This document shows positions 1 through 5,180 of a stretch of 5,180 nt of DNA, in pieces (the first letter of the stretch is position 1; each line of letters begins with the position of its first letter). The stretch comes from Alphaproteobacteria bacterium. GTDB taxonomy: Bacteria; Pseudomonadota; Alphaproteobacteria; Sphingomonadales; Rhodothalassiaceae. The position numbers were made by a program, and so were the translations under genes. Location of the stretch: positions 1 through 5,180 of the forward strand of contig RFIU01000160.1 in assembly GCA_003695555.1 (NCBI GenBank), given 5' to 3'. The notes beneath the pieces are model-generated. The model was not told the origin of the DNA, did not search any database, and was given only the letters and a program-made list of their open reading frames with translations.

Positions 1-311
1 GCGGCCAGAGAATCGGCACGCCGGAAAAGCGAGAAACCAGCAAATGCGCCAAGCGCGCGATCGATTCGTGCGGCTCCCGCCAGCCGCTCTCCGGCAAGCT
101 CCTGACGGCCGAAGACCATGCGATCGAGCGGGGTGCGAAGCGCACGCGGAGCGCTGACCGCGATTTCCTCGATCGCCCCCCCTTTTTCTTCCTGCGCCTG
201 CACGCGGGGTACATCGGCGAGCCTCATGCCGCCAGCAAGAATGGCGAGCAGCGCAAGCCGCGCCGCGCCATCCGCCACGTCACCCCATGCCTTCAGCCGG
301 GCAGGCGTCAC
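1..311 (-). CDS. TonB-dependent receptor, N-terminal part (runs off left edge)
   Basis: This frame stays open from a GTG at 311-309 to the window edge, giving 103 codons. Residues 1-39 look like a signal peptide: basic R5 and K7, a hydrophobic run at about 17-27, and a possible cleavage after V-Q-A (37-39). The mature start continues with IEEIAVSAPRA (47-57), then ELAGERLAGAARIDRALGAFAGFSLFRR (71-98). That matches the beginning of a TonB receptor plug domain, where 'PGFSLFRR' precedes the conserved 'NPTxQGVSLRG' segment, here just past the edge. Such proteins are 22-strand outer-membrane barrels that take up ligands using TonB/ExbBD energy. The GTG overlaps the TGA of the upstream dehydrogenase by four bases, so the two are very likely translationally coupled. 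An ATG at 227-225 would remove most of the signal peptide, so I prefer the GTG. The ligand is unknown. Family assignment is fairly sure; the start is less so. Confidence 0.78.
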   Translation of the reverse strand, partial: MTPARLKAWGDVADGAARLALLAILAGGMRLADVPRVQAQEEKGGAIEEIAVSAPRALRTPLDRMVFGRQELAGERLAGAARIDRALGAFAGFSLFRRADSLA

Positions 312-1690
312 CTCGCCGGGTTCTCCTGTCGGGAGATCTTCCAGATCCGGCCGGTCTTGTCCTCGCAGACATAGAGCGCGCCATCCGGCCCGATCGCCAG
401 GCCCGACGGCCGGAAGGCTGCCTTGCGCGGGCTCGCGAGCGGCTCATGGCCCTTGAAGCCGTCGGCGAAGACGATCGGCCGGCCGCTGACGCGGCCGGCG
501 GCATCCATCGGCACGAAAGCGACGAGATAGCCTTCCTGCGGCAGGGGCGCGCGGTTCCAGGAACCGTGAAAGACGATGAAGGCGCCATGCTGAAAGAAGG
601 CGGGAAAAGCCCGTCCCTCATAGAAGACCAGATCCATCGGTGCCCAGTGCCCCGGAAAGGCATAGAGCGGCGAGCGGTATTTCGGGTCGTTTTCCACCAT
701 GCGGCCGTCACCGCCGTATTCCGGCGCCTTCATCCGCACCCCGCGCAGCTGATCCCAGTAGGTATAGGGCCAGCCGTAATCGTCGCCTTCGACGGCGCGG
801 TGGAATTCCTCACCCGGCAGCTCGGCGCTCTCGGCCGGAGTGTAGTACTGCGGCCAGAGCGAATAGAGCTGATCGCGCCCATGGGTGGCGAAGAACAGCG
901 CGCCGGCGGCATGGTTCCAGTCGAGACCCAGGGCATTGCGGATGCCAGTGACGAAACGCTTCCCGTCGCGCCCGTGCCGCTGACCGGTGCGGTCCGCGTC
1001 ATAGCGCCAGATACCGGCCTGAAGCCGGCGCTGGGGACAGGGCATGAGGCCGGGACTACCGGCAGTACGCATGCGCTGCTGACAGGCGTTCGAAGGCGCG
1101 CCGACGGTGACATACATGTGCCCCGCATCATCGAAGGTCATCGGCTTGGTCGCGTGCTGCCCCTGTTCGGGAAAGCCGTCCACGACGACCTGCGGCGCGC
1201 CCGTCGGCAGCATCTCTCCCGCCTTCAGGGCAAAGCGCAGGATCCGCCTATTCTCTCCGAAATAGAGCCCGTCACCATGGACCGCGATGCCGGTACCGGA
1301 AACCCGGCCGAAACGGCGCACGACATCGGCACGGCCGTCGCCGTCTGTATCCTTCAAGGCGACGATGCCAGCACCTTCGACGGGCTGAGAGAGAGAGGCA
1401 TAGAGCGTTCCATCGGCCCTTGCGGCGAGATGACGGGTCCGCCCCAGATGATCGGCGAAGACGGTGACCCGGAAACCCGCCGGCACGCGGATGCGCGCTT
1501 CAGGATCACGCGTGCCGGTCGCAGCGCTGAAAGGAACGTCCGGCGCATTGGCGGGCGGCTGGTAACCCTCGCCAGCGGCAGCAGCCGCGGCTGCGGAGGT
1601 CAGCCCCGCAAGGGCGAAGACGAACAGAACCCCCCGCTTCAGGAAACGGGCAAGCGCACCCCACCCTTCACGTCCATCCCTCGCGATCAT
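308..1690 (-). CDS. PQQ-dependent sugar dehydrogenase (sorbosone dehydrogenase type), exported
   Basis: A 460-residue protein of the soluble glucose/sorbosone dehydrogenase family: six-bladed beta-propellers that bind PQQ and Ca2+ and oxidise sugars or alcohols in the periplasm. A long basic N-region (R17, K19, R20 nearby) and a hydrophobic stretch 21-39 form a signal peptide. Family marks seen are GFRVTVFADHLGRTRHLA (72-89), an acidic DTDGDGRAD loop (114-122), H179 in GQHATK as candidate catalytic base, the PQQ-contact pair R251-N252 in GIRNALGL, GDDYGWP (302-308), HGSWNR (375-380) and the last blade RPSGLAIGPDGALYV (427-441). Catalytic and cofactor roles are inferred by analogy to soluble glucose dehydrogenase. 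The start is supported by GGAGG at 1701-1697, six bases upstream of ATG. No cytochrome domain is fused to it. It heads an operon with the TonB receptor, and the divergent nitroreductase lies about 150 bp away. The true substrate cannot be read from sequence. Confidence 0.88.
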   Translation of the reverse strand: MIARDGREGWGALARFLKRGVLFVFALAGLTSAAAAAAAGEGYQPPANAPDVPFSAATGTRDPEARIRVPAGFRVTVFADHLGRTRHLAARADGTLYASLSQPVEGAGIVALKDTDGDGRADVVRRFGRVSGTGIAVHGDGLYFGENRRILRFALKAGEMLPTGAPQVVVDGFPEQGQHATKPMTFDDAGHMYVTVGAPSNACQQRMRTAGSPGLMPCPQRRLQAGIWRYDADRTGQRHGRDGKRFVTGIRNALGLDWNHAAGALFFATHGRDQLYSLWPQYYTPAESAELPGEEFHRAVEGDDYGWPYTYWDQLRGVRMKAPEYGGDGRMVENDPKYRSPLYAFPGHWAPMDLVFYEGRAFPAFFQHGAFIVFHGSWNRAPLPQEGYLVAFVPMDAAGRVSGRPIVFADGFKGHEPLASPRKAAFRPSGLAIGPDGALYVCEDKTGRIWKISRQENPAR

Positions 1691-1696
1691 CAGCTT

Positions 1697-1701
1697 CCTC
1701 C
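1697..1701 (-). promoter_or_regulatory. Ribosome binding site of the PQQ dehydrogenase
   Basis: On the minus strand GGAGG lies six bases before the ATG at 1690, inside a longer purine run (GGGGAGGAAG). It fixes the start of the dehydrogenase. Confidence 0.7.
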
Positions 1702-1759
1702 CCTCGTCTTCCCTGCCGCTGCCGGCGTGACCCGTGTCGCCGGCCGATCCCGGCTGCCT

Positions 1760-1789
1760 CTTGCCAGCGATATGTTTCTACCACTATGG
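1760..1789 (+). promoter_or_regulatory. Possible sigma-70-type promoter of the nitroreductase gene
   Basis: CTTGCC (1760-1765) and CTATGG (1784-1789) are separated by 18 bases and resemble the alphaproteobacterial housekeeping pattern CTTGAC / CTATAT, with 5 of 6 and 4 of 6 matches. Transcription would start near 1796. That lies downstream of the ATG at 1786 and so agrees with the nitroreductase starting at 1843. This is pattern matching only and could be chance. Confidence 0.28.
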
Positions 1790-1842
1790 CAGGAGACCAC
1801 GGACAGGCCAAGCCACCCCTCGATCAACGAAGGTTGCAGACG

Positions 1843-2499
1843 ATGCCGGATCGGACTGGACGGAATGCCGAACAGCCGCTCAATCTCGCTTCGCCGGAAG
1901 GGCTCGCGGCACTGCTGTCGCGCCGGTCGGTGAAGACGAAGGATCTCGACGAGCCGGGGCCGGGACCGGAGGATCTTGAACGCATTCTTGCCGCGGCACG
2001 CCGGGTACCCGATCATGGCAAGCTCGCGCCCTGGCGTTTTCTCGTCTTCCGGGGCACGGCGCGCGACGCACTCGGTCGTCTGATCGGTGAATGCTACCGG
2101 CGCGAGGAAGCGCAACCGGACGCGACGGTGGCCAAGGGGCTAGAAGGCTTCGCCCTGCAGGCACCGGTCCTCGTCGTGCTCGTCTCGACACCTTCCGATG
2201 CCCGGCCGATCCCCGAATGGGAACAGCGATTGTCCGCCGGTGCGGCCGGCTTCGCCCTGCTCGCTGCCACCCACATGACGGGATACGCCGGCCAATGGCT
2301 GACCGGCTGGCCGGCCTACAGCCATGAACTTGCCCGCACCCTCGGCCTCGGCCGCGAAGACCGGATCGCCGGTTTCTTCTTTCTCGGCACACCGAAACGC
2401 AAACCGAGCGAGCGTCCCCGACCGACACGCGAACAGGTGGTGCGCGAATTCACGACGGCCGAAGAGGTGAGCGCCGCCCGGGGCAGGATGCTGCCCTGA
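1843..2499 (+). CDS. Nitroreductase family protein, YdjA type (FMN-dependent)
   Basis: A 218-residue cytoplasmic protein of the FMN-dependent nitroreductase fold, closest in pattern to the minimal YdjA subgroup. The FMN-binding start is LLSRRSVKTKDLDEP (24-38, with R27, R28 and S29), followed by RVPDHGKLAPWRFLVF (54-69), which parallels the 'APDHKSMQPWHFFV' segment of E. coli YdjA. IPEWEQRLSAGAAGFALLAATHMTGYAGQWLTG (123-155) parallels '[21 protein letters not shown]...GGIWRSG', and AGFFFLGTPK (176-185) is the usual late strand. These enzymes are homodimers that use NAD(P)H to reduce nitro or quinone-like compounds; the physiological substrate is unknown. The protein carries about 35 residues past the YdjA-like core, rich in Arg, Pro and Glu. 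I chose the ATG at 1843 because GAAGG sits at 1829-1833. An in-frame ATG at 1786 has no ribosome site and would add 19 residues. It is divergent from the PQQ dehydrogenase with no evident functional link. Confidence 0.87.
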   Translation: MPDRTGRNAEQPLNLASPEGLAALLSRRSVKTKDLDEPGPGPEDLERILAAARRVPDHGKLAPWRFLVFRGTARDALGRLIGECYRREEAQPDATVAKGLEGFALQAPVLVVLVSTPSDARPIPEWEQRLSAGAAGFALLAATHMTGYAGQWLTGWPAYSHELARTLGLGREDRIAGFFFLGTPKRKPSERPRPTREQVVREFTTAEEVSAARGRMLP

Positions 2500-2664
2500 T
2501 TGTTGCGATCCTGGTTTATAGGCCCCCCTTCCATTTCCCGCATATTTTCCACCTTGCGCCATGATGACCCGCTCCAGCGCCCCCTGGCATGATTATCGTA
2601 TTTTGGGGGACCGCGCAGCCCGTCATTTTCCTCATTCATGGAAGACGGCACCAGCCTGATGCTG

Positions 2665-2678
2665 GAGATATGTGTCAA
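2665..2678 (-). promoter_or_regulatory. Distal degenerate FNR-like half site
   Basis: Read on the minus strand this is TTGACACATATCTC, matching 7 of the 10 defined bases of TTGAT-N4-ATCAA. Twelve of its bases (2667-2678) are an exact inverted copy of 2723-2734 in the main box. The centres of the two sites are 58 bases apart. It could be a second, weaker binding site for the same regulator, about 99.5 bases before the proposed transcription start. Confidence 0.4.
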
Positions 2679-2692
2679 TAGGAACACACATC
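2667..2692. repeat. Inverted repeat, possible operator
   Basis: GATATGTGT (2667-2675) and ACACACATC (2684-2692) pair with one mismatch. The inner arms ATGTGT and ACACAT are perfect, with a 10-base gap. The element overlaps the distal FNR-like half site, so it may be an operator for another dimeric regulator or just part of the same site. No regulator can be named. Confidence 0.3.
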
Positions 2693-2722
2693 ATACACTT
2701 TAATTCTGAAATGGTTGCCAAT

Positions 2723-2736
2723 TTGACACATATCAA
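2723..2736 (+). promoter_or_regulatory. FNR/FixK-family binding site upstream of the porin
   Basis: TTGAC-ACAT-ATCAA matches 9 of the 10 defined bases of the FNR/FixK/Dnr consensus TTGAT-N4-ATCAA. Its centre is at 2729.5, 83 bases before the porin ATG and about 41.5 bases before a start near 2771, the standard class II activator position. It predicts induction of the porin, and probably the cytochromes behind it, at low oxygen or during anaerobic respiration. Which family member binds cannot be told from the site. Confidence 0.68.
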
Positions 2737-2757
2737 GGCGGCACTCCGGCATTGGAA

Positions 2758-2763
2758 TAGGAT
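2758..2763 (+). promoter_or_regulatory. Candidate -10 hexamer of the porin promoter
   Basis: TAGGAT matches TATAAT at 4 of 6 positions and would place the start near 2770-2771, fitting the FNR site as a class II activator. No good -35 exists at the right distance; the TTGACA inside the FNR box has no -10 about 17 bases later. This is typical of an activator-dependent promoter. The leader would be about 42 bases. Confidence 0.4.
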
Positions 2764-2800
2764 TCCCGCGCAATAGGGGAATTTCTTATCCGCAAAAGAG

Positions 2801-2807
2801 AAGGAGG
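2801..2807 (+). promoter_or_regulatory. Strong ribosome binding site of the porin
   Basis: AAGGAGG is a nearly complete anti-16S match five bases before the ATG at 2813. It fixes the porin start and suggests high expression, as expected for an abundant outer-membrane protein. Confidence 0.75.
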
Positions 2808-2812
2808 CTGCC

Positions 2813-4210
2813 ATGAGACCGCATCGTGCACTGATTCTCGCCGGCCTGCTTTCCACCAGTTTTCTGGTGGCGGCACCGGTCGCGGCGCAAAATGCATCGG
2901 GTGATCAGGCCCTGATGACTCGGATCGAGAAGCTCGAAGCCGAGGTGCAGGCACTAAAGGCCGAGCTGCGCAAGAGCCAGGCAGAAGCAACCGAAGCGAA
3001 GACCAAGGCGGAAGCCGCCACGGCAAAGGCGGATGAAGCGGTCGCAAAGGTCGAGAAGGCGTCGAACGGCGTCTCGCCGACGACGTCGGCACTGGGCGGC
3101 GGCCTGTTCAACTATCGCGCCGGTGATGTCCGCTTCCATCTCGGCGGCTATGCCGGTGGCAATGTCGAGTTCGTCGATAATGGCGAGAACTCGACCTTCG
3201 CCGACGTCAACTTCAACCCCATTTTCCTGGTCCAGTACAAGGACTGGCTGTTGTTCGAAAGCGAGCTGGAGTTCGAGACGACGGATGGGGAAGGCACCAA
3301 GCTGGAGCTGGAATATGCCTCGCTCGATCTGATGCTCAATGACTATGCCACCCTTGTCTTCGGCAAGTATTTGAGCCCAATCGGCCTGTTCCAGGAGCGC
3401 CTGCATCCGAAGTGGATCAACAAGGCGATCAGTCGCCCCGTCGGCTTTGACGGGACGGTCGAACCTCTCACGGATGTTGGTCTCCAATTGCGGGGCGGCA
3501 TTCCCGTCGGGGAAAACATGAAGCTGACTTATGTCTTCATGATCGGCAACGGCCCGCAGGTGGAAGAGGAAGGCCAGCCCGCCCTCGAAGGTTTCGGTGA
3601 GGACAACAACGACAACAAGGCGATCGGCGGGCGGATCAGCTTCTTCCCGGTTCCCTGGCTGGAGCTCGGCGGTTCTGCCTATCACGCAAGAGTTTCCGGT
3701 CTCGACGAGCTGAGCGGTGAAGCGGATGCCGACGAAACCGGTCTTGGAGTCCATGTCGAAGCGGTTCCAGCCGCACTGGAGCCGACCAATGCCGATCTCG
3801 ACATCTTCGGCGCGCACGCGGTCGCAACCTACAAGGACCTGGATCTGCGCTTCGAATATCTGCATTCCAAGCGGGATGCCTTCATCAGCGTGGCCGATCC
3901 GGGTGGCCTGCCCGAGGCGCTGCCGACCCAGAAGACGGAAGCCTGGTATGCGCAGGCTGCCTACAAGCTGGCCGGCGTGACGAATCAGGAGTTTGTCAAG
4001 GATCTCGAACTCGTCGCCCGCTTCAGCCAGCTTAATGTTAAGCAGGGCATTCTGTTCGTCGATGATGCGCAGGACCGGCTGACCTTCGGTGTCAACTATC
4101 TGCTCGCGCCCAATATCGTGATCAAGGTTAATTACGAGCGGCGCGACTTCGACGAACCGGATCTGAAGACCGAGAACCGCTTCATGGGCCAGTTCGCCAT
4201 CGGCTTCTAA
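2813..4210 (+). CDS. Outer-membrane porin with N-terminal coiled coil
   Basis: A 465-residue exported protein. Residues 1-25 form a signal peptide ending V-A-A before Q26. Residues about 33-83 are a coiled coil: first a leucine/isoleucine heptad stretch (MTRIEKLEAEVQALKAELRK), then an alanine-rich stretch of Lys/Glu/Ala repeats. From about 105 to the end the sequence alternates aromatic/hydrophobic and polar residues, as in a beta-barrel. It closes with a terminal phenylalanine (QFAIGF), the usual outer-membrane insertion signal. Inside, FGKYLSPIG, HPKWINK and LTDVGLQLRGG resemble a widespread porin family loosely related to the OprO/OprP group; I recognise these from memory of the family. 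Loops are acidic (for example GEDNNDNK), so a preference for cations or specific solutes is possible but unproven. It has no CxxCH, so it carries no heme itself. It is the first gene of the module and lies behind an FNR-type site. Porin class is quite sure; substrate is unknown. Confidence 0.85.
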   Translation: MRPHRALILAGLLSTSFLVAAPVAAQNASGDQALMTRIEKLEAEVQALKAELRKSQAEATEAKTKAEAATAKADEAVAKVEKASNGVSPTTSALGGGLFNYRAGDVRFHLGGYAGGNVEFVDNGENSTFADVNFNPIFLVQYKDWLLFESELEFETTDGEGTKLELEYASLDLMLNDYATLVFGKYLSPIGLFQERLHPKWINKAISRPVGFDGTVEPLTDVGLQLRGGIPVGENMKLTYVFMIGNGPQVEEEGQPALEGFGEDNNDNKAIGGRISFFPVPWLELGGSAYHARVSGLDELSGEADADETGLGVHVEAVPAALEPTNADLDIFGAHAVATYKDLDLRFEYLHSKRDAFISVADPGGLPEALPTQKTEAWYAQAAYKLAGVTNQEFVKDLELVARFSQLNVKQGILFVDDAQDRLTFGVNYLLAPNIVIKVNYERRDFDEPDLKTENRFMGQFAIGF

Positions 4211-4216
4211 GGTGCG

Positions 4217-4230
4217 CGAATTCCAATTCG
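4217..4230. repeat. Short inverted repeat between porin and first cytochrome gene
   Basis: CGAATT-CC-AATTCG is a perfect 6-base inverted repeat with a 2-base centre, directly before the AGGAG ribosome site of the cytochrome gene. It may be chance, or weak structure near the translation start. Confidence 0.3.
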
Positions 4231-4235
4231 AGGAG
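4231..4235 (+). promoter_or_regulatory. Ribosome binding site that decides the first cytochrome start
   Basis: AGGAG ends one base before an ATG at 4237 and seven bases before an ATG at 4243. Only the second spacing is suitable, so translation probably starts at 4243. Confidence 0.6.
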
Positions 4236-4242
4236 AATGACG

Positions 4243-4539
4243 ATGTCGAAGCTTGCATGGAAGACGATCCTGGCCTCTGCCGCGCTGGGCGGGATCATGA
4301 TCGCAGCACCGGCGATGGCCGGAGGAACGAATGCCTCTGCGGCACAGCCCGATCCGGGGCTGATCGCCAAGGGCGCCAAGCTGTGGGCGGACAATTGCGG
4401 CCGCTGCCACAATCTTCGCCCGGCGAGCAACTTCAGCGACGATGGCTGGGAGGTAGTAGTCTCGCACATGCGGGTGCGGGCCAATCTGCCGGGTGAGGAT
4501 GCGAAGGCGATCAAGGCATTCCTGAAGAACAGCAACTAG
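4243..4539 (+). CDS. Small monoheme cytochrome c, periplasmic
   Basis: A 98-residue precursor. Residues 1-26 are a Sec signal peptide: K3 and K8, a hydrophobic core at about 9-23, and A-M-A before the cleavage. The mature part is only about 72 residues and carries one heme site, C52-G-R-C55-H56 (CGRCHNLRP). M76, in VVVSHMRVRANL, is the only methionine after the heme motif and so the likely sixth ligand. The tail NLPGEDAKAIKAFLKNSN is the final helix of a class I cytochrome c fold. It would shuttle electrons in the periplasm after heme attachment by the cytochrome c maturation system. It starts 32 bases after the porin stop, so the two are probably cotranscribed. Translation could begin at 4237 (100 residues), but the ribosome site favours 4243. 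The redox partner is not visible in the window. Confidence 0.85.
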   Translation: MSKLAWKTILASAALGGIMIAAPAMAGGTNASAAQPDPGLIAKGAKLWADNCGRCHNLRPASNFSDDGWEVVVSHMRVRANLPGEDAKAIKAFLKNSN

Positions 4540-4548
4540 CAGCCGGAC

Positions 4549-4576
4549 CGCGAAGGGCGGTACGCCGCCCTTCGCG
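4549..4576 (+). terminator. Perfect 12-bp hairpin after the first cytochrome gene
   Basis: CGCGAAGGGCGG and CCGCCCTTCGCG pair without mismatch around a TACG tetraloop, starting nine bases after the stop codon. No T-run follows (CCTTCGCTCG), so it is not a textbook intrinsic terminator. In a GC-rich genome it may still end or attenuate transcription, or protect the 3' end of the porin-cytochrome message. Formation of the hairpin is nearly certain from pairing; its role is not. Confidence 0.6.
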
Positions 4577-4779
4577 CCTTCGCTCGTGCGTGCGCGTCCT
4601 TCCCGATCGGGCGTATCCGTGTCAGGATCGTCCATCGGCAAGGGCGCGCAAGCACGGGAAGGCAACAAACATCCCTCCGCGCACGGCCCGGCTTGTCGAG
4701 CCGCAGAAATCGGTGCGCCTACGGATCATCAGGAACAACGGGCAAGAAGATGACGCCCAAACCGGAAGGATACGAGGCC
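4577..4779 (+). other. Intergenic spacer between the two cytochrome genes
   Basis: About 200 bases with no convincing gene. It contains a 10-base palindrome CCCGATCGGG (4602-4611) and an 8-base inverted pair CCTTCCCG (4598-4605) / CGGGAAGG (4655-4662). I see no FNR-type box and no good promoter, so the second cytochrome may depend on read-through past the hairpin or on a promoter I cannot recognise. Confidence 0.45.
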
Positions 4780-5180
4780 ATGAACGTCATGATGAAGCCA
4801 GATCCCACCGTCTGGACTGCAAGGTTACTGGCCGCCCTGCTCGTCGCCGGGATTTTCGCCATCTCCGGCGCGGCCCATGCCGCTCCCGACATACCGACGA
4901 CGCCGAAGGGGGATCCCGGCCACGGCAAGAAGATCTATCATACGACATGTGTGGCCTGTCATGGCAATGACGGAAAGGGGGTCGTGCCGGGTGCGCCTGA
5001 CTTCACCGATCCGAAAGGACCGCTGGCCCAGAGCGACCAGGTGCTGCTCAATCACATGGAATACGGCTATCGATCGCCGGGCGCGCTGATGGCGATGCCG
5101 CCGAAAGGTGGAAATCCGTCACTTGGCGACCAGGACTTCCGCGATGTTCTCGCCTATCTGCGTGAGGCCTTCGGCAAGAA
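4780..5180 (+). CDS. Monoheme class I cytochrome c (3' end beyond right edge)
   Basis: The frame is open from 4780 to the edge (133 codons so far). Residues 1-35 give a signal peptide: K6 and R15, a hydrophobic run 16-29, and A-H-A before the cleavage near 34/35. The heme site is C57-V-A-C60-H61 followed by GNDGKGVVPGAPDF, a typical class I start. The sequence M104-A-M106-PPKGGNPSLGDQDFRDVLAYLRE supplies the axial methionine (M106 most likely) and the C-terminal helix. The protein is therefore nearly complete. It is a periplasmic electron carrier or a small subunit of a respiratory enzyme. The ATG at 4780 has GGAAGGA nine bases upstream. An in-frame ATG at 4750 would add ten residues before the signal peptide and has a poorer ribosome site; ATGs at 4789 and 4792 are also possible. 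It shares orientation with the porin and first cytochrome but is separated from them by about 240 bases and a hairpin. Confidence 0.83.
   Translation, partial: MNVMMKPDPTVWTARLLAALLVAGIFAISGAAHAAPDIPTTPKGDPGHGKKIYHTTCVACHGNDGKGVVPGAPDFTDPKGPLAQSDQVLLNHMEYGYRSPGALMAMPPKGGNPSLGDQDFRDVLAYLREAFGK

Larger units (their letters stand above)
2500..2812 (+). other. Intergenic regulatory region between nitroreductase and porin
   Basis: A 313-base stretch without a convincing gene and visibly more AT-rich than the genes on either side, especially 2666-2736. The first half (2500-2640) shows no clear terminator for the nitroreductase and no recognisable RNA. A small hairpin (CCAGC-CTGAT-GCTGG, 2651-2665) precedes the regulatory cluster. 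The second half holds two inverted copies of a 12-base sequence, an FNR-type box, a -10-like hexamer and the porin ribosome site, all described separately. Confidence 0.6.

Noticed and set aside
1766..1800. Bases resembling riboswitch fragments (GTTTCTACC...CTATGG as in purine riboswitches; GGCAGGAGACC like the end of a cobalamin riboswitch)
   Set aside because: The surrounding helices needed for either riboswitch are missing, and most of the upstream space is coding sequence on the other strand. The short matches are most likely chance.
287..1933. A 548-codon open frame on the plus strand opposite the PQQ dehydrogenase
   Set aside because: It is the antisense shadow of a well-supported gene. 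Its product has no recognisable domain and is rich in Arg, Pro and Gly, as expected from high-GC antisense reading. It also runs into the nitroreductase gene.
2316..2856. Minus-strand open frames covering the region upstream of the porin
   Set aside because: They overlap the nitroreductase or porin ends and cross the promoter elements. They show no family motif, and their composition does not look like a real protein.
2954..4258. A 434-codon open frame on the minus strand opposite the porin
   Set aside because: The plus strand encodes a complete porin with signal peptide, barrel pattern, terminal Phe and a strong ribosome site. The antisense product has no signal or family features.
2813..4539. 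Classical porin-cytochrome conduit (MtrAB/PioAB) or Cyc2-type iron oxidase
   Set aside because: The porin carries no heme motif and the cytochromes are small monoheme proteins, not multiheme. Cyc2 has its heme fused to the barrel, which is not the case here. The resemblance is only that a porin and cytochromes are adjacent.
4590..4970. A 126-codon plus-strand frame before and over the second cytochrome
   Set aside because: It is out of frame with the CxxCH-containing cytochrome and gives an Arg-rich product with no motif.

Overview
The window is GC-rich and encodes Gram-negative envelope and periplasmic proteins: a TonB-dependent receptor, an outer-membrane porin and exported c-type cytochromes. 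Together with the codon use and an FNR/FixK-type site, this suggests a proteobacterium, most likely an alphaproteobacterium. No rRNA or phylogenetic marker is present, so the assignment is an inference. I see no insertion sequence, tRNA, CRISPR array or phage gene.

Layout: (1) Minus strand, 1690 down to 1, is a two-gene operon. A secreted PQQ-dependent sugar (sorbosone-type) dehydrogenase is followed, with a 4-base GTGA stop/start overlap, by the 5' part of a TonB-dependent receptor that runs off the left edge. (2) Plus strand, 1843-2499, is a YdjA-type nitroreductase, transcribed divergently from the dehydrogenase. (3) Positions 2500-2812 are non-coding. The last 150 bases hold a near-perfect FNR-type box (2723-2736), an upstream inverted copy of 12 of its bases (2667-2678), a plausible -10 hexamer and a strong ribosome binding site. 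(4) Plus strand, 2813 to the right edge, holds an outer-membrane porin with an N-terminal coiled coil, a very small monoheme cytochrome c, a perfect 12-bp hairpin, and a second monoheme cytochrome c cut by the right edge.

How it fits together: the porin and two cytochromes form a same-strand module that appears to be switched on by an oxygen-responsive CRP/FNR-family activator. The simplest reading is the front part of a low-oxygen or anaerobic respiratory locus, with a porin for passage of a solute and periplasmic electron carriers. The terminal enzyme would lie beyond the right edge and cannot be identified here. The minus-strand pair links a PQQ enzyme with a TonB-dependent uptake receptor, so the receptor may import the cofactor or a related ligand. 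The most interesting points are the FNR-site architecture, the porin/small-cytochrome module and the receptor/PQQ-enzyme overlap. None of these alone proves a new system.
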